Origin: DTWD01 sp963662965
Lineage (GTDB): Bacteria > Acidobacteriota > Vicinamibacteria > Vicinamibacterales > UBA8438
Reading direction: 5' to 3'
DNA length: 64,000 nucleotides
Assembly (NCBI GenBank): GCA_963662965.1
Contig: OY759970.1
Coordinates: 4,650,001 to 4,714,000, forward strand
How positions within the stretch are numbered: the stretch's first letter is position 1; each line of letters starts with the position of its first letter. This document shows positions 46,810 through 55,863 of this stretch, in pieces. Below the pieces are notes generated by a model. The model ran no database searches. It had not been told where the DNA came from and saw nothing but the letters and a program-made list of their open reading frames with translations. A program made the position numbers and the translations under genes.

Positions 46810-49182
46810 GTGTCTGGAACGACTTTGTCTCGCCGAGTCAGCGAATTCGTCGGCGTCGCCCTCTTCGCCGCGGCACTCGTCTGGTTGATCGCGCTGACCA
46901 CCTACGATGTCGCCGACGCCGTCTGGTTCTTCAACACCGGGGGCCACACGCCACCCAGTAACTTCGTCGGTCAGGTCGGCTCATTTCTCGCCGAACTCTC
47001 CTACCAGATGTTCGGGTTCGTTTCGTTCCTCGTACCGGTGTCGCTCGTTGTACTCGGATGGCATTACTTCTGGTGCCGCTCGGTCGAGGCTGCCTACACC
47101 AAGCTCGTCGGTCTTGGCCTCATGTTCGGCTGCAGCGCCTCATTTCTCAGCCTGGCGTTCGACCCGCTCGGAAATACCGACGGCGCCTTTAGTGCGGGCG
47201 GCTACCTCGGTTCGTGGCTAGCAGGCATACTTGCCGAATATTTCAATCAGACCGGCTCGCTCATCGCGATCCTCACCGTGATGTTCTTGTCGATCATCCT
47301 CTCGACCCAATTCTCGTTCGGTCGTTTTTTTAGCGATGTGTGGAGTGTGTCCACCCGGGCATTCGCGAGCGCACACACCGCGTGCCGTCGGTGGTGGGAC
47401 CACCGCCCGCGCGCACGACAGCGCCAAGAAGTCATCAACAAGCATTTGGCGAAGACCGGTGGCTCGCTGCTGCGCACCGAAGTCCTGGCCAAGAGTCAGC
47501 CGCTCGAGCCGTTGACGAAGCGGCGTGATACGAAGAAGAAAACGGCGACGTCGCCGACTCCACCCGGTGCAACCGGTGGCGACGATCCGGCCGGAACCGT
47601 CGAGCTCGATTCGACACCCGCCATCAAGCAGCCCCGCGAACCCGCCGCTCCCAGGCTTCCCCTGGTACCAGACCTCACGATGCAGGAGCGGAAGGGCAGC
47701 TACACCTGCCCGCCCATTGCCCTCTTCGACTCGCCGAAGGCGGTCCAGAAGTTCGACGAGCGTCAGCTCATGGAGAGCTCACGCCTGCTCGAGGACAAGT
47801 GTCGGGAGTTCGCGGTCGAAGGGTCGGTCGTCCAAATTCATCCTGGCCCGGTGGTGACGACGTTCGAGTACAAGCCAGACGCCGGCGTGAAATACACCAA
47901 GGTCACCGGGCTTGCCGACGATCTCTGTCTGGCGATGCAGGCCGAGTCCATTCTGATCGAGCGTATTCCCGGCAAGTCGACCGTCGGCATCCAGATCCCG
48001 AATCCGATTCGCGATCAGATTTCGCTCCGGGAACTGCTCGAGTCCGAGCGCTACAGCCGCTCGACATCCAAACTGACGCTGGTTCTCGGCAAGACCATTC
48101 ACGGCGAGCCGGTCGTGAGCGATCTCTCGACGATGCCGCATTTATTGATTGCCGGGGCGACCGGCACCGGGAAGTCAGTTTCGCTGAATGCCATGCTGAC
48201 GAGCATTCTGTACCGCGCCACCCCCGAGGACGTGCGGCTGATCCTGATCGACCCGAAACGACTCGAGCTTGGCATGTACGAGCACATCCCGCATCTGCTG
48301 ACGCCGGTCGTGGTCGATCCCAAACGCGCGAATAACGCTCTTCGCTGGGCGGTGCGGGAAATGGAGGAACGCTACAAGCAGCTTGCCGCAGAGGGCGTCC
48401 GCAACATCGATCAATACAACCGGAACGTTCGCAGAATACTGCAGGACGCCAAGAAGTCGAAGACCCGCGCGAGGAAAGGGCAGGACGATAGCCTCGACAC
48501 TGATGCACTTCCGACGACGCTGCCATACGTCGTCCTCGCCATCGACGAGCTCGCCGACCTCATGATGGTCGCCAGCAAGGAAGTGGAGGAGTCAATCGCG
48601 CGACTCGCGCAGATGGCGCGCGCCGTTGGCATTCACCTGATTCTCGCGACCCAGCGACCGTCGGTCGACGTTATCACCGGACTCATCAAGGCGAACTTCC
48701 AGTCACGGATCGCGTTCCGCGTCTCCTCTAAGGTCGACTCCCGCACGATCCTCGACTCGAACGGGGCGGAGAAGCTCCTCGGCAAAGGCGACATGCTGTT
48801 CCTTCCGCCCGCGTCGTCGCGCTGCATAAGACTCCACGGACCCTATATTTCCGAGCAAGAGACAGCCCGGCTGTGCAGCTTCCTCCGCAAGCAAGGCAAG
48901 CCGGGTTATGACGAGACCGTCACCGAGGATGAAAAACGGCCGGACGCCGTCGACTTCGAGCGTGACGACCTCTACGACCAGGCCGCGCGGATCATCGTTT
49001 CGAGCGGGCAAGCATCAATCTCATATCTGCAGCGTCGGCTGCGCGTCGGCTTCAGCCGGGCCGCGCGCCTCGTTGACATGATGGAGGCGGACGGCCTCAT
49101 CACCAGCGGCACGTCGGGAAAGCCGCGGGAAGTGCTCGTCAAGGCCGACTACTTCGACGCCGTCGATGCGCAGCTGCCTTAA
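46810..49182 (+). CDS. ftsK: DNA translocase FtsK
   Basis: The 790-residue septal DNA pump has four N-terminal membrane segments (about residues 12-180), a charged linker (200-290), an alpha domain, a RecA-like motor with Walker A GATGTGKSVSLN near 449 and Walker B YVVLAIDELADLMM, then the gamma winged helix (SYLQRRLRVGFSRAARLVDM) that reads polar KOPS-type sequences. It moves DNA at the septum to help resolve dimers. Start GTG 46810, coupled to rnj. Downstream lies repeat module A. Confidence 0.96.
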   Translation: MSGTTLSRRVSEFVGVALFAAALVWLIALTTYDVADAVWFFNTGGHTPPSNFVGQVGSFLAELSYQMFGFVSFLVPVSLVVLGWHYFWCRSVEAAYTKLVGLGLMFGCSASFLSLAFDPLGNTDGAFSAGGYLGSWLAGILAEYFNQTGSLIAILTVMFLSIILSTQFSFGRFFSDVWSVSTRAFASAHTACRRWWDHRPRARQRQEVINKHLAKTGGSLLRTEVLAKSQPLEPLTKRRDTKKKTATSPTPPGATGGDDPAGTVELDSTPAIKQPREPAAPRLPLVPDLTMQERKGSYTCPPIALFDSPKAVQKFDERQLMESSRLLEDKCREFAVEGSVVQIHPGPVVTTFEYKPDAGVKYTKVTGLADDLCLAMQAESILIERIPGKSTVGIQIPNPIRDQISLRELLESERYSRSTSKLTLVLGKTIHGEPVVSDLSTMPHLLIAGATGTGKSVSLNAMLTSILYRATPEDVRLILIDPKRLELGMYEHIPHLLTPVVVDPKRANNALRWAVREMEERYKQLAAEGVRNIDQYNRNVRRILQDAKKSKTRARKGQDDSLDTDALPTTLPYVVLAIDELADLMMVASKEVEESIARLAQMARAVGIHLILATQRPSVDVITGLIKANFQSRIAFRVSSKVDSRTILDSNGAEKLLGKGDMLFLPPASSRCIRLHGPYISEQETARLCSFLRKQGKPGYDETVTEDEKRPDAVDFERDDLYDQAARIIVSSGQASISYLQRRLRVGFSRAARLVDMMEADGLITSGTSGKPREVLVKADYFDAVDAQLP

Positions 49183-49185
49183 TTA

Positions 49186-49277
49186 CACGGAGCCTGCGGC
49201 CCCCGCCCCCCCCCCGCCGGCACTCGCGGGGCCCCTATGCCCCACTCCGTGCCGGCGGGGGCACGCCGTGCGCCTTT
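49186..49277. repeat. dispersed repeat, module A, copy 4
   Basis: Begins 3 bases after the ftsK stop: CGGAGCCTGCGGCCCC, a run of ten C, GCCGGCACTCGCGGGGCCCC, CCCCACTCCGTGCCGGCGGG and GCAC-GCC-GTGC. Same orientation as copy 3. Confidence 0.75.
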
Positions 49278-49347
49278 AACTGACCGCCCCATCCACCCCG
49301 CCCATAATGCACGTCCTCGTTCTTACCGATAAGTGAGAACGGGGGAA

Positions 49348-50946
49348 ATGATGCGCCATCCTGTGCCGCGCGGCTGGGCCGCCCGGGTTGTCGTCAGTGG
49401 CTCGATCTGGACCTTGGCCTTTCCGATGCTCGTGGCGGCCTCTGAACGAGCGGGAGAAGACGCCGCGGCCGGTCCGCGCGCCGGCTACCGTCAGGCGCTG
49501 GCTCGAGAGCGCGCATTGCGCACGCCCGGTCCGGCACCGATGGCACTTGCCGACTATCGGGCCGCCGTCGCCACCTACCGCGCCATTACCGACCAATTCC
49601 CGACGAGTGCGTATGGTGATCGGGCCCTTTGGCAGGCCGCCGGCCTCTGCCTCGTCGCCTTCGAGCAGGCGCACGACCATCTCGACCGCGATACCGGGAT
49701 CGCCCTGCTCCACCAATTGCGCCGCGACTACCCGGACGGCTCTTTGACCGTGCGCGCTCCTGAACGGATCGACCGCTTTGACGCACTCGAGACCCATCGC
49801 TGGATCACCGACCTGCATCGCGATGTTCTTGGTCAGATCACCCGCGTCACGCTGGAGTTCGACGACGAAGTCGCATTCGAAAGCGAGCGTCTGGCCAATC
49901 CTCCCCGTCTGTTCTTTGACGTTCGCGACACCGAAATCACACCGGCCGTGGTGCAGCATGCCACCACGTTGGCCGACGCCGTGGTCGGCGCGGTCCGCTT
50001 CGACCGCCGTCCGAACGACGTGACACGGATCGTGATCGATACTGTGGGTGCTGAAGCGTGCCACATTCTGACGCTGTACGAACCCTTTCGGATCGTGACC
50101 GACTGCCTCGTCGCCCAGCCGGCAGCCGTGTCGCCGGCGGCGGCACCGGATGCGCCTGCGGTTCCGACGACGCTTTCACGCCAACTCGGTCTTGGCATCT
50201 CTCGGATCGTCATCGACCCGGGCCACGGCGGCCGAGACCCCGGGGCGATTGGGCACGGTCTCGAGGAATCGGCTCTCGTACTCGACATCGCACACCGGGT
50301 GGCGAACCGACTCGCGCGGCATGGCATCGAGACGGTCATGACGCGTCGGGCTGATCGCTATCTGCCACTCGAAGCGCGCACCACGCTCGCGAACCACGTG
50401 AACGCAGATTTATTTCTGTCGATTCACGCCAACGCCGGCGGCCAACCTGAGACCAGAGGGGTCGAGACCTACGTGCTCGACTTCCGCACGTCACGCGAGG
50501 CCGCGGCGGTCGCGACGCGTGAAAACGCAGAGGGGAGCGGAACGATGGTGGACCTCGATGCGCTTGTCCGGGCCATCGGCGCGTCGGCGAAAGCGGTGGA
50601 ATCGCGGGCTCTCGCGGAGCTGGTGCAGCAGCGTCTGGTGGACAAGCTTCGCACGGTCGACCCCGGGATTCCAGATCTCGGGGTGAAGGAAGCACCGTTC
50701 GTCGTGCTCATCGGCGCCCGTGTGCCAAGCGTCCTGGCCGAAATCTCTTTCCTCAGCAACAGCCGCGACGCACACCTGTTGGGCACCGACACCTACCGCG
50801 ACCTCGTTGCGGACGGGCTCGTCGAGGCGGTGCTCGGATATCGACGGGTGCTCAAACCAGTCCAAGTTCAGACTGAGGGAATATCGCCCTCAAACGAGCT
50901 CCGCCATCGCGGGCGCTTCCCCCAGACCCCCTGGCTCCCTCGCTAG
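49348..50946 (+). CDS. N-acetylmuramoyl-L-alanine amidase (AMIN + Amidase_3)
   Basis: The 532-residue periplasmic cell-wall amidase cuts the bond between MurNAc and the peptide stem during cell separation. It has an N-terminal basic/hydrophobic export signal, then a helical TPR-like part (about 45-135), an AMIN domain (about 140-250) and Amidase_3 from IVIDPGHGGRDPGAIG (near 288) through SIHANAG to AEISFLSNSRDA. The start ATG 49348 has a GGGGG ribosome binding site. The last 27 or so codons lie inside repeat module B, so the native C-terminus near YRRVLKPVQ has been replaced by repeat-encoded residues. Confidence 0.9.
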   Translation: MMRHPVPRGWAARVVVSGSIWTLAFPMLVAASERAGEDAAAGPRAGYRQALARERALRTPGPAPMALADYRAAVATYRAITDQFPTSAYGDRALWQAAGLCLVAFEQAHDHLDRDTGIALLHQLRRDYPDGSLTVRAPERIDRFDALETHRWITDLHRDVLGQITRVTLEFDDEVAFESERLANPPRLFFDVRDTEITPAVVQHATTLADAVVGAVRFDRRPNDVTRIVIDTVGAEACHILTLYEPFRIVTDCLVAQPAAVSPAAAPDAPAVPTTLSRQLGLGISRIVIDPGHGGRDPGAIGHGLEESALVLDIAHRVANRLARHGIETVMTRRADRYLPLEARTTLANHVNADLFLSIHANAGGQPETRGVETYVLDFRTSREAAAVATRENAEGSGTMVDLDALVRAIGASAKAVESRALAELVQQRLVDKLRTVDPGIPDLGVKEAPFVVLIGARVPSVLAEISFLSNSRDAHLLGTDTYRDLVADGLVEAVLGYRRVLKPVQVQTEGISPSNELRHRGRFPQTPWLPR

Positions 50947-50998
50947 TGGGGCCCAGACGCCCCACGCCGCTCGGTCGCCCAGAGAGGGATCAGGGGGC
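50866..50998 (+). repeat. dispersed repeat, module B, copy 3
   Basis: Starts GTTCAGACTGAGGGAATATC, then GCGGGCGCTTCCCCCAGACC; shorter and more diverged than the other two (the CTCGCTCACTCG part is altered). It runs straight into module A copy 5. It overlaps the amidase 3' end and supplies its stop codon. Confidence 0.7.
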
Positions 50999-51112
50999 GC
51001 ACATGCGCGCCCCCGCCGGAGCAGCGCCGGGCTTTGGGACCCGGCTAGCGACGGCGGCGGGGCTCGGGGCCGCAGCCCCCGTCTGAGAGTAGACGGGGTT
51101 CGGGGCAGTCAG
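50993..51112. repeat. dispersed repeat, module A, copy 5
   Basis: Hairpin GGGGGCGC-ACATGC-GCGCCCCC, then GCCGGAGCAGCGCCGGGC, GGGGCCGCAGCCCCCGTCTG and AGACGGGGTTCGGGGC. The outer arms differ from copy 1 but still pair. It fills the gap between the amidase and the small membrane-protein gene. Confidence 0.7.
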
Positions 51113-51351
51113 CCCCGGTTAATATTCAGACGCACGGCGCCCTCGGCGCCGATCTGATCCTGACCACGCAGTTTGCGCAACAGCAATAACACACCGGCCA
51201 ACGACAGCCCGAGCGCGAACGCGACGGTCCCGATCACGCCGACAATGGCAAACGCCCCGACGACAACGTCGACGACACTCGTCTGTGGCGTGGTGCTCTC
51301 GACGATCTCGTAGATGAGCGGGATGATCGGCTCAGGCTGTGCCACGTACAC
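51109..51351 (-). CDS. small single-helix membrane protein
   Basis: An 80-residue product with a central hydrophobic helix of about 30 residues (VGAFAIVGVIGTVAFALG, LSLAGVLLLL) followed by a basic end (RKLRGQ). The N-terminal 25 residues are acidic/polar and likely outside. No family recognised. It starts 3 bases after the pepA stop on the same strand, so it is probably co-transcribed with pepA. Confidence 0.55.
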   Translation of the reverse strand: MYVAQPEPIIPLIYEIVESTTPQTSVVDVVVGAFAIVGVIGTVAFALGLSLAGVLLLLRKLRGQDQIGAEGAVRLNINRG

Positions 51352-51354
51352 AGC

Positions 51355-52869
51355 CTACCAACTCCCGTCGGCGATGGCCAGATCGACGAGCGTGCGCACC
51401 ATCACGCCGGTGGTGCCGGCCGTGGCATCTTCGCGGTCGGTCTCGAGCCACGCCGTGCCGGCGATATCAACGTGGGCCCAGGGGACGGTGCCGGCAAACG
51501 ATTCAAGGAACGCGGCCGCCGTGCAGGCGCCAGCGGGTCGCCCGGCGCTATTCATCAGATCGGCCATCTCAGATTTCAGCAGCTCCCGATACTCTTCGTA
51601 CAGCGGAAGGGGCCAGACGCGCTCTCCGGCGCGCGCCGCCGCCCGCTGGACGGTAGTGACCCATCCTTCAGGTCGGCCGAAGAGGCCGCTTGCCACGCGA
51701 CCGAGGGCGACCAGGCACGCTCCCGTGAGCGTCGCCACATCGACCAAATGCGTCGCGCCAAGCTCCCTGGCGTACCAGAGCGCATCGCCAAGAATCAGGC
51801 GACCCTCGGCGTCGGTATTGATCACCTCGACCGTTGTCCCCTCTGCGCTCGTCAGAACGTCTCCCGGCTTCGTGGCGGTCCCACTCGGCATGTTCTCCGT
51901 CATCGGAACAACGCCAATGACGCGACGTGGCCCGCCGAGTGCGCCGATGGCGCACATAGCGCCGATCACGGCCGCGCCGCCAGACATGTCGCTCTTCATT
52001 CGCTCCATCCCGGCCGCCGCTTTGATCGAAATCCCTCCGCTATCGAATGTGACACCCTTACCGACGAGGCCCAGCAGCGGTCTTCCTGGTGCCCCCATCG
52101 GCTCATACCGGATGACCAAGACACGGGGCGGCTCTTGGCTCCCGCGCGCGACGCCGAGTAGGAGGCCCATCTCGAGCCTCCGAATCGCCGCTTCGTCGAG
52201 CACCTCACTCTCGAGACCAGCGGCGGATGCCAACTCGACCGCGCGTTCAGCGAACACCGTGGGCGTAAGCGCGTTCGCCGGGGCGTTGGCCAGCTCACGC
52301 GCGGCGTTTGTCGCGCGCGCAATCGTGTTACCACGCTCCACCGCCGCGGTCGTTCCGCGTGGCGCGTCCCCGGCCCAGACGATCGTGCAGTTGGGCGGAC
52401 CCGGGTCAGCGTCGTCGTTCCGTTTAAAGCGACGTTCCAAGAACCCACCAAACCCGACTCCTTCCGCCACCGCCTGTGCGAGCTCGGACGTCAGAACGTC
52501 TCCGCGACACATGAAGGCCATCCGCCTCACGTGCCGGCTCCGTGCCAATCGCGACCCCACGGCGGCCGCCTCCCGCAACCGCGTCGTCAGCGGTTCATCG
52601 GAACCGGCCGTGCCGACCAACGCCACGCGCCGCGCCGCCCAGTTGTCGCCATGCAAGGTCGTGACGAAGGTTTCGAGACGCTTCGCGCGAAACTCCCCCG
52701 CCGCGCGCGCGCGCGCGATCGCCCCCCCACTCGCGGCGTCGAGACCGCCAAGGTCGGAAGCGCCGTCAAGCTCACCCAGTTCGAAGATCGGGATGACCAC
52801 CAGGTCGACGTCTATCGACGATGCCGGCTCGCTCCCCGCAGAACTATCGGGATCTTGTCCGTTGGACAT
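51355..52869 (-). CDS. pepA: leucyl aminopeptidase (M17)
   Basis: The 504-residue cytosolic enzyme releases N-terminal residues from peptides, and in some bacteria it also acts in plasmid-dimer recombination. The C-terminal catalytic domain shows GKGVTFDSGGISIKAAAGM (metal Lys/Asp), MSGGAAVIGAM, PSGTATKPGDVLTSAEGTTV and the signature NTDAEGRLILGDAL near residue 351. The N-terminal domain is more diverged and begins with an acidic low-complexity stretch. The coding region has an unusually long CG run near 52710. Confidence 0.93.
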   Translation of the reverse strand: MSNGQDPDSSAGSEPASSIDVDLVVIPIFELGELDGASDLGGLDAASGGAIARARAAGEFRAKRLETFVTTLHGDNWAARRVALVGTAGSDEPLTTRLREAAAVGSRLARSRHVRRMAFMCRGDVLTSELAQAVAEGVGFGGFLERRFKRNDDADPGPPNCTIVWAGDAPRGTTAAVERGNTIARATNAARELANAPANALTPTVFAERAVELASAAGLESEVLDEAAIRRLEMGLLLGVARGSQEPPRVLVIRYEPMGAPGRPLLGLVGKGVTFDSGGISIKAAAGMERMKSDMSGGAAVIGAMCAIGALGGPRRVIGVVPMTENMPSGTATKPGDVLTSAEGTTVEVINTDAEGRLILGDALWYARELGATHLVDVATLTGACLVALGRVASGLFGRPEGWVTTVQRAAARAGERVWPLPLYEEYRELLKSEMADLMNSAGRPAGACTAAAFLESFAGTVPWAHVDIAGTAWLETDREDATAGTTGVMVRTLVDLAIADGSW

Positions 52870-52922
52870 CGCGCGATTATATCGAGCTACAATGAGATAC
52901 GGCCTGTCTTGAGGTAACTGCT

Positions 52923-53372
52923 ATGGATCGTTCTCGACGCTGGCGCCGGTATTGCCCACTCGCCGCTTTGACGGTCGGACTGCTGTTGGCGCTCGGATCG
53001 CACACCCCGCTCAGCGGTCAAGACGACGATGACAATCCGGAGCTCAGGCTCCGAGCGTCGCCCCGGGTCTCGTTTGCGCCAGCGGATATCCTCTTTGTCG
53101 GCGAGATCCGTGGCGGCTCGGACGACAACGAGGAGCTGTATTGCCTAACCATCGAATGGGACTGGGACGACGATACGATCTCCGAGCAAACCCTCGACTG
53201 CGACCCGTTTGAGCCCGGCGTGAGCGAAATCCGTCGGCGCTTTTCAGTGCGGCACACCTACGACTACGGCGGCCGCTACGAGGTGCGTCTCCATCTGAAG
53301 CGACGCGACGACGTCCGGATCTCCGGTCGCACCCGCATCGAGGTCCGCGGGGTCAGCAACCGACTGCGATAG
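52923..53372 (+). CDS. secreted PKD-like domain protein
   Basis: The 149-residue product has a signal peptide (residues 1-31, hydrophobic LAALTVGLLLALGS), an acidic linker, then one beta-sandwich: VSFAPADILFVGEIRG, a WDWDDDT turn and VRHTYDYGGRYEVRLHLKRR. The final block is the H-T-Y...G-x-Y-x-V-x-L signature of PKD-type domains. It may be a small surface or periplasmic protein; role unknown. Ribosome binding site GAGGTAA. Divergent from pepA. Confidence 0.68.
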   Translation: MDRSRRWRRYCPLAALTVGLLLALGSHTPLSGQDDDDNPELRLRASPRVSFAPADILFVGEIRGGSDDNEELYCLTIEWDWDDDTISEQTLDCDPFEPGVSEIRRRFSVRHTYDYGGRYEVRLHLKRRDDVRISGRTRIEVRGVSNRLR

Positions 53373-53389
53373 CATTCCCGCTCGCGTCC

Positions 53390-53806
53390 TTAGCCCCGTC
53401 CCCTTGACGGCTCGCATTCGAGGGGCACGTCCGCGTAGCCATCTGGACGCAGGCGAAAGCCGCGCACCTGCGACCCCGTTTTCGCGCGCGGCGACACAAT
53501 CAGATACAGATAGTCGGGATACGTCGCTTCCGCGAGGTCACGTCGTGACGGCGTCGGCGACGTGTCCGGGTGGGAATGGTAGACCCCGACGACATCCCAC
53601 CCGACCCGCCGGGCGGCATGGATCGCCGCGAAATGGTCCTCAGGGTTGATTCGGTACCGGGTGGGGCTCTCGACGAGGTTCCGGGCGCGGTTTGCTTGCT
53701 CGACACAGCCGGCGGTGCCGAGCAGGAATCCGCAGCATTCGTTGGGCACCGCGTCGGCCGCATGGGTGATGAGTGCCTCGACCACCACCGCGCGAATGCG
53801 CACCAC
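53390..53806 (-). CDS. Mov34/MPN/PAD-1 (JAMM) family peptidase
   Basis: The 138-residue zinc-peptidase fold has the JAMM elements: catalytic Glu in AVPNECCGFLLG, and VVGVYHSHPDTSPTPSRRDL (H-x-H-x10-D metal site, His-Ser-His then Asp). Bacterial members cleave C-terminal extensions from ubiquitin-like or sulphur-carrier proteins such as CysO/ThiS relatives. It starts 9 bases after tyrA and is the last gene of the aromatic supraoperon. No sulphur-carrier gene is in view. Confidence 0.86.
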   Translation of the reverse strand: MVRIRAVVVEALITHAADAVPNECCGFLLGTAGCVEQANRARNLVESPTRYRINPEDHFAAIHAARRVGWDVVGVYHSHPDTSPTPSRRDLAEATYPDYLYLIVSPRAKTGSQVRGFRLRPDGYADVPLECEPSRGRG

Positions 53807-53815
53807 TAGTGGCTG

Positions 53816-54736
53816 CTAGCCCTCACGCGCGCGACGCTGCGCCGCGAGCACGCTCCGCCAGGTCGCCGCCGACTCGAAGATGCGGTCGATGGCGTCTCCG
53901 TCGGTGAGGCCACCACGCAGCGCCTGCAGCTCCTCGATGAGCGCGTCGATGGCCGTGGCGACCTCGTCAGCGTTGGTGGCGCAGATATCGCGCCAGATGT
54001 CGGCGGGGCTCGACGCCAGCCGGGTGGTGTCCGACAGCCCGCGTCCGGTCCACGCCAGACCATCTTCGCCGATCGTGCGCCCGACCACGTGCATCAACGC
54101 ACTCGCCGTCAGCTGCGGCAGGTGGCTCAGAAACGCCAGCAACCGATCATGCTCCGGCGGTGTCATGACGTGGGGCACGGCACCCAACGCCGTCGCGAAC
54201 TGCCGGAGCCGTTCCACCGCCTCACCCGGACTGTCGCCGGTCGGGGTGAAGATCCATGGCCGGTCGCGAAACAAATCAGCTCGCGCATGGTCGAAGCCGC
54301 TCCGCGGCGCGCCGCCGAGTGGATGCCCGCCGATGAAGGTGAGCCGCGACGGCAGGGTGCGCGCGGCCTCCACAATCTCACGTTTGGTGCTGCTGACATC
54401 GGTGACGATCGCCCTCCCCGGCACATACTGCTCGAGGTCCGAGAGCAGGGCCAGGTTGTCGCGCACCGGCGCCGCCAGTATGACGAGATCGGCCTCGGCC
54501 ACCACCACGGGATCATCAGCCGCCACGTCGATCGCGTGCCGGACCATCGCACGCTCCAAGACGCTCTTGTCGTCGACGCCAATGACGAGCGCCGTCGGCC
54601 ACGCGTGACGTGCCGCGAGCGCCACCGAGCCACCGATCAGCCCGAGGCCGACAATCGCCACCTTCTCGAACACCGGCGGGGCCGCTGATGGCGTGCCCGG
54701 CTGAATGAGAGGCAAGCGACGTCCGTGCTCTGTCAT
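53816..54736 (-). CDS. tyrA: prephenate dehydrogenase
   Basis: Oxidises prephenate to 4-hydroxyphenylpyruvate for tyrosine (or arogenate to tyrosine). The 306-residue product has the NAD-binding start VAIVGLGLIGGSVALAARHA near residue 25, DVSSTKREIVEAA, the substrate block FIGGHPLGGAPRSGFDHARA and the all-helical C-terminal domain. The ATG at 54736 is preferred to the TTG at 54742. No ACT domain follows, so tyrosine feedback by that route is not expected. It lies 36 bases after the DAHP synthase gene. Confidence 0.92.
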   Translation of the reverse strand: MTEHGRRLPLIQPGTPSAAPPVFEKVAIVGLGLIGGSVALAARHAWPTALVIGVDDKSVLERAMVRHAIDVAADDPVVVAEADLVILAAPVRDNLALLSDLEQYVPGRAIVTDVSSTKREIVEAARTLPSRLTFIGGHPLGGAPRSGFDHARADLFRDRPWIFTPTGDSPGEAVERLRQFATALGAVPHVMTPPEHDRLLAFLSHLPQLTASALMHVVGRTIGEDGLAWTGRGLSDTTRLASSPADIWRDICATNADEVATAIDALIEELQALRGGLTDGDAIDRIFESAATWRSVLAAQRRAREG

Positions 54737-54772
54737 AACCAATATGAGGAGCCCGTGGCGAACGTCGCGCGC

Positions 54773-55819
54773 CTACCCACGCGACGCGGCCAGCCCGCGC
54801 TCGACGCAGATACTGCGCCCGATCGCCGGCGCGATGATGCGCAATTCCGCCATCAGACGCTCAAACTGATCGGGGAACATTGACTGCGCGCCGTCGCTCT
54901 TCGCGCGATCGGGGTCTGGATGCACCTCGATGATCAATCCGTCGGCGCCCGCGGCCACGGCGGCCCGCGCCATCGGCGCCACTTTGTCGCGCAGACCTGT
55001 CCCATGACTGGGGTCCGCAATGATCGGCAAGTGGCTGAGCTTGTGAATGACCGGAATTGCCGAGATGTCGAGCGTATTCCGCGTGTAGCGCTCGAAGGTT
55101 CGAATACCCCGCTCGCACAACACGACGTCGGTATTGCCCCCGGCCAGCAGATACTCGGACGAGAGGAGCCACTCCTCGATGGTGGCCGCGATTCCACGCT
55201 TCAGCAGTATCGGCGTCCGGGTGCGGCCGAGCTCGCGCAGCAGGGTAAAGTTCTGCATGTTGCGCGCACCCACCTGGTACATGTCGGCGTACTGGCCGAT
55301 CAGGTCGATCTGGCTGACGTCCATCACCTCCGTGACCAGCTTCAGGTGGTGCCGGTCGCAGGCGCCGCGCATCATCCGCAGGCCTTCTTCGCCCAATCCT
55401 TGGAAGCTATACGGCGAGCTCCGCGGCTTGAACGCGCCGCCACGGAACATCTTGGCGCCGGCTTTCGCGACGGCGACCGCCGACGCCTCGACCTGCTCCT
55501 CGGTCTCCGCTGAGCAGGGTCCCGCGATGGTGATCACCTCATCACCGCCAATGCGGAAGTCCCCAATCGAGACGACGGTCCGTTCGGGCTTGAACGTCCG
55601 ACTGGCGAGCTTGTATGGCTCCGTAATCCGGAGTACCTGCTGCACGCCGTCCATGACCTCGAGCAACCCCGTATCGAACACGCGGTTGCCGCCCACCGCG
55701 CCCAGGACGGTTTTGAGCGAGCCCGTCGACCGGTGCACGTCAAACCCTTTATCGACAAGCGTGGCGATGACGTGTTGAATCTGATCTTCCGCCGCCCGTT
55801 CTTGCATAACGACAACCAT
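54773..55819 (-). CDS. aroF: 3-deoxy-7-phosphoheptulonate synthase (type I-beta)
   Basis: Condenses PEP and erythrose-4-phosphate in the first step of the shikimate pathway. The 348-residue product has an N-terminal ferredoxin-like regulatory domain (residues 1-70: DQIQHVIATLVDKGFDVHRS) and a TIM barrel with IAGPCSAETEEQVEASA, FRGGAFKPRSSPYSFQGLGE, YQVGARNMQNF, LLKRGIAATIEEW and ADPSHGTG. This is the AroA(beta)/Thermotoga-like type with a tyrosine-sensing N-terminal domain. It lies 44 bases after the chorismate mutase gene. Confidence 0.95.
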   Translation of the reverse strand: MVVVMQERAAEDQIQHVIATLVDKGFDVHRSTGSLKTVLGAVGGNRVFDTGLLEVMDGVQQVLRITEPYKLASRTFKPERTVVSIGDFRIGGDEVITIAGPCSAETEEQVEASAVAVAKAGAKMFRGGAFKPRSSPYSFQGLGEEGLRMMRGACDRHHLKLVTEVMDVSQIDLIGQYADMYQVGARNMQNFTLLRELGRTRTPILLKRGIAATIEEWLLSSEYLLAGGNTDVVLCERGIRTFERYTRNTLDISAIPVIHKLSHLPIIADPSHGTGLRDKVAPMARAAVAAGADGLIIEVHPDPDRAKSDGAQSMFPDQFERLMAELRIIAPAIGRSICVERGLAASRG

Positions 55820-55863
55820 GACACTCTCTCCTCGACCCTGGGCTTCCAGGCTGTACCTAGTGG

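Noticed and set aside
52700..52730. A CG run and C run inside pepA as a phase-variable tract
   Set aside because: Dinucleotide CG runs are common at this base composition, the frame is intact, and an aminopeptidase is an unlikely phase-variable target.
51314..52912. A 532-residue plus-strand open frame
   Set aside because: It is antisense to pepA, Ser/Arg/Ala-rich without any motif, and typical of GC-rich shadow frames. The same applies to long frames at 13018-14451 and 29383-30540.
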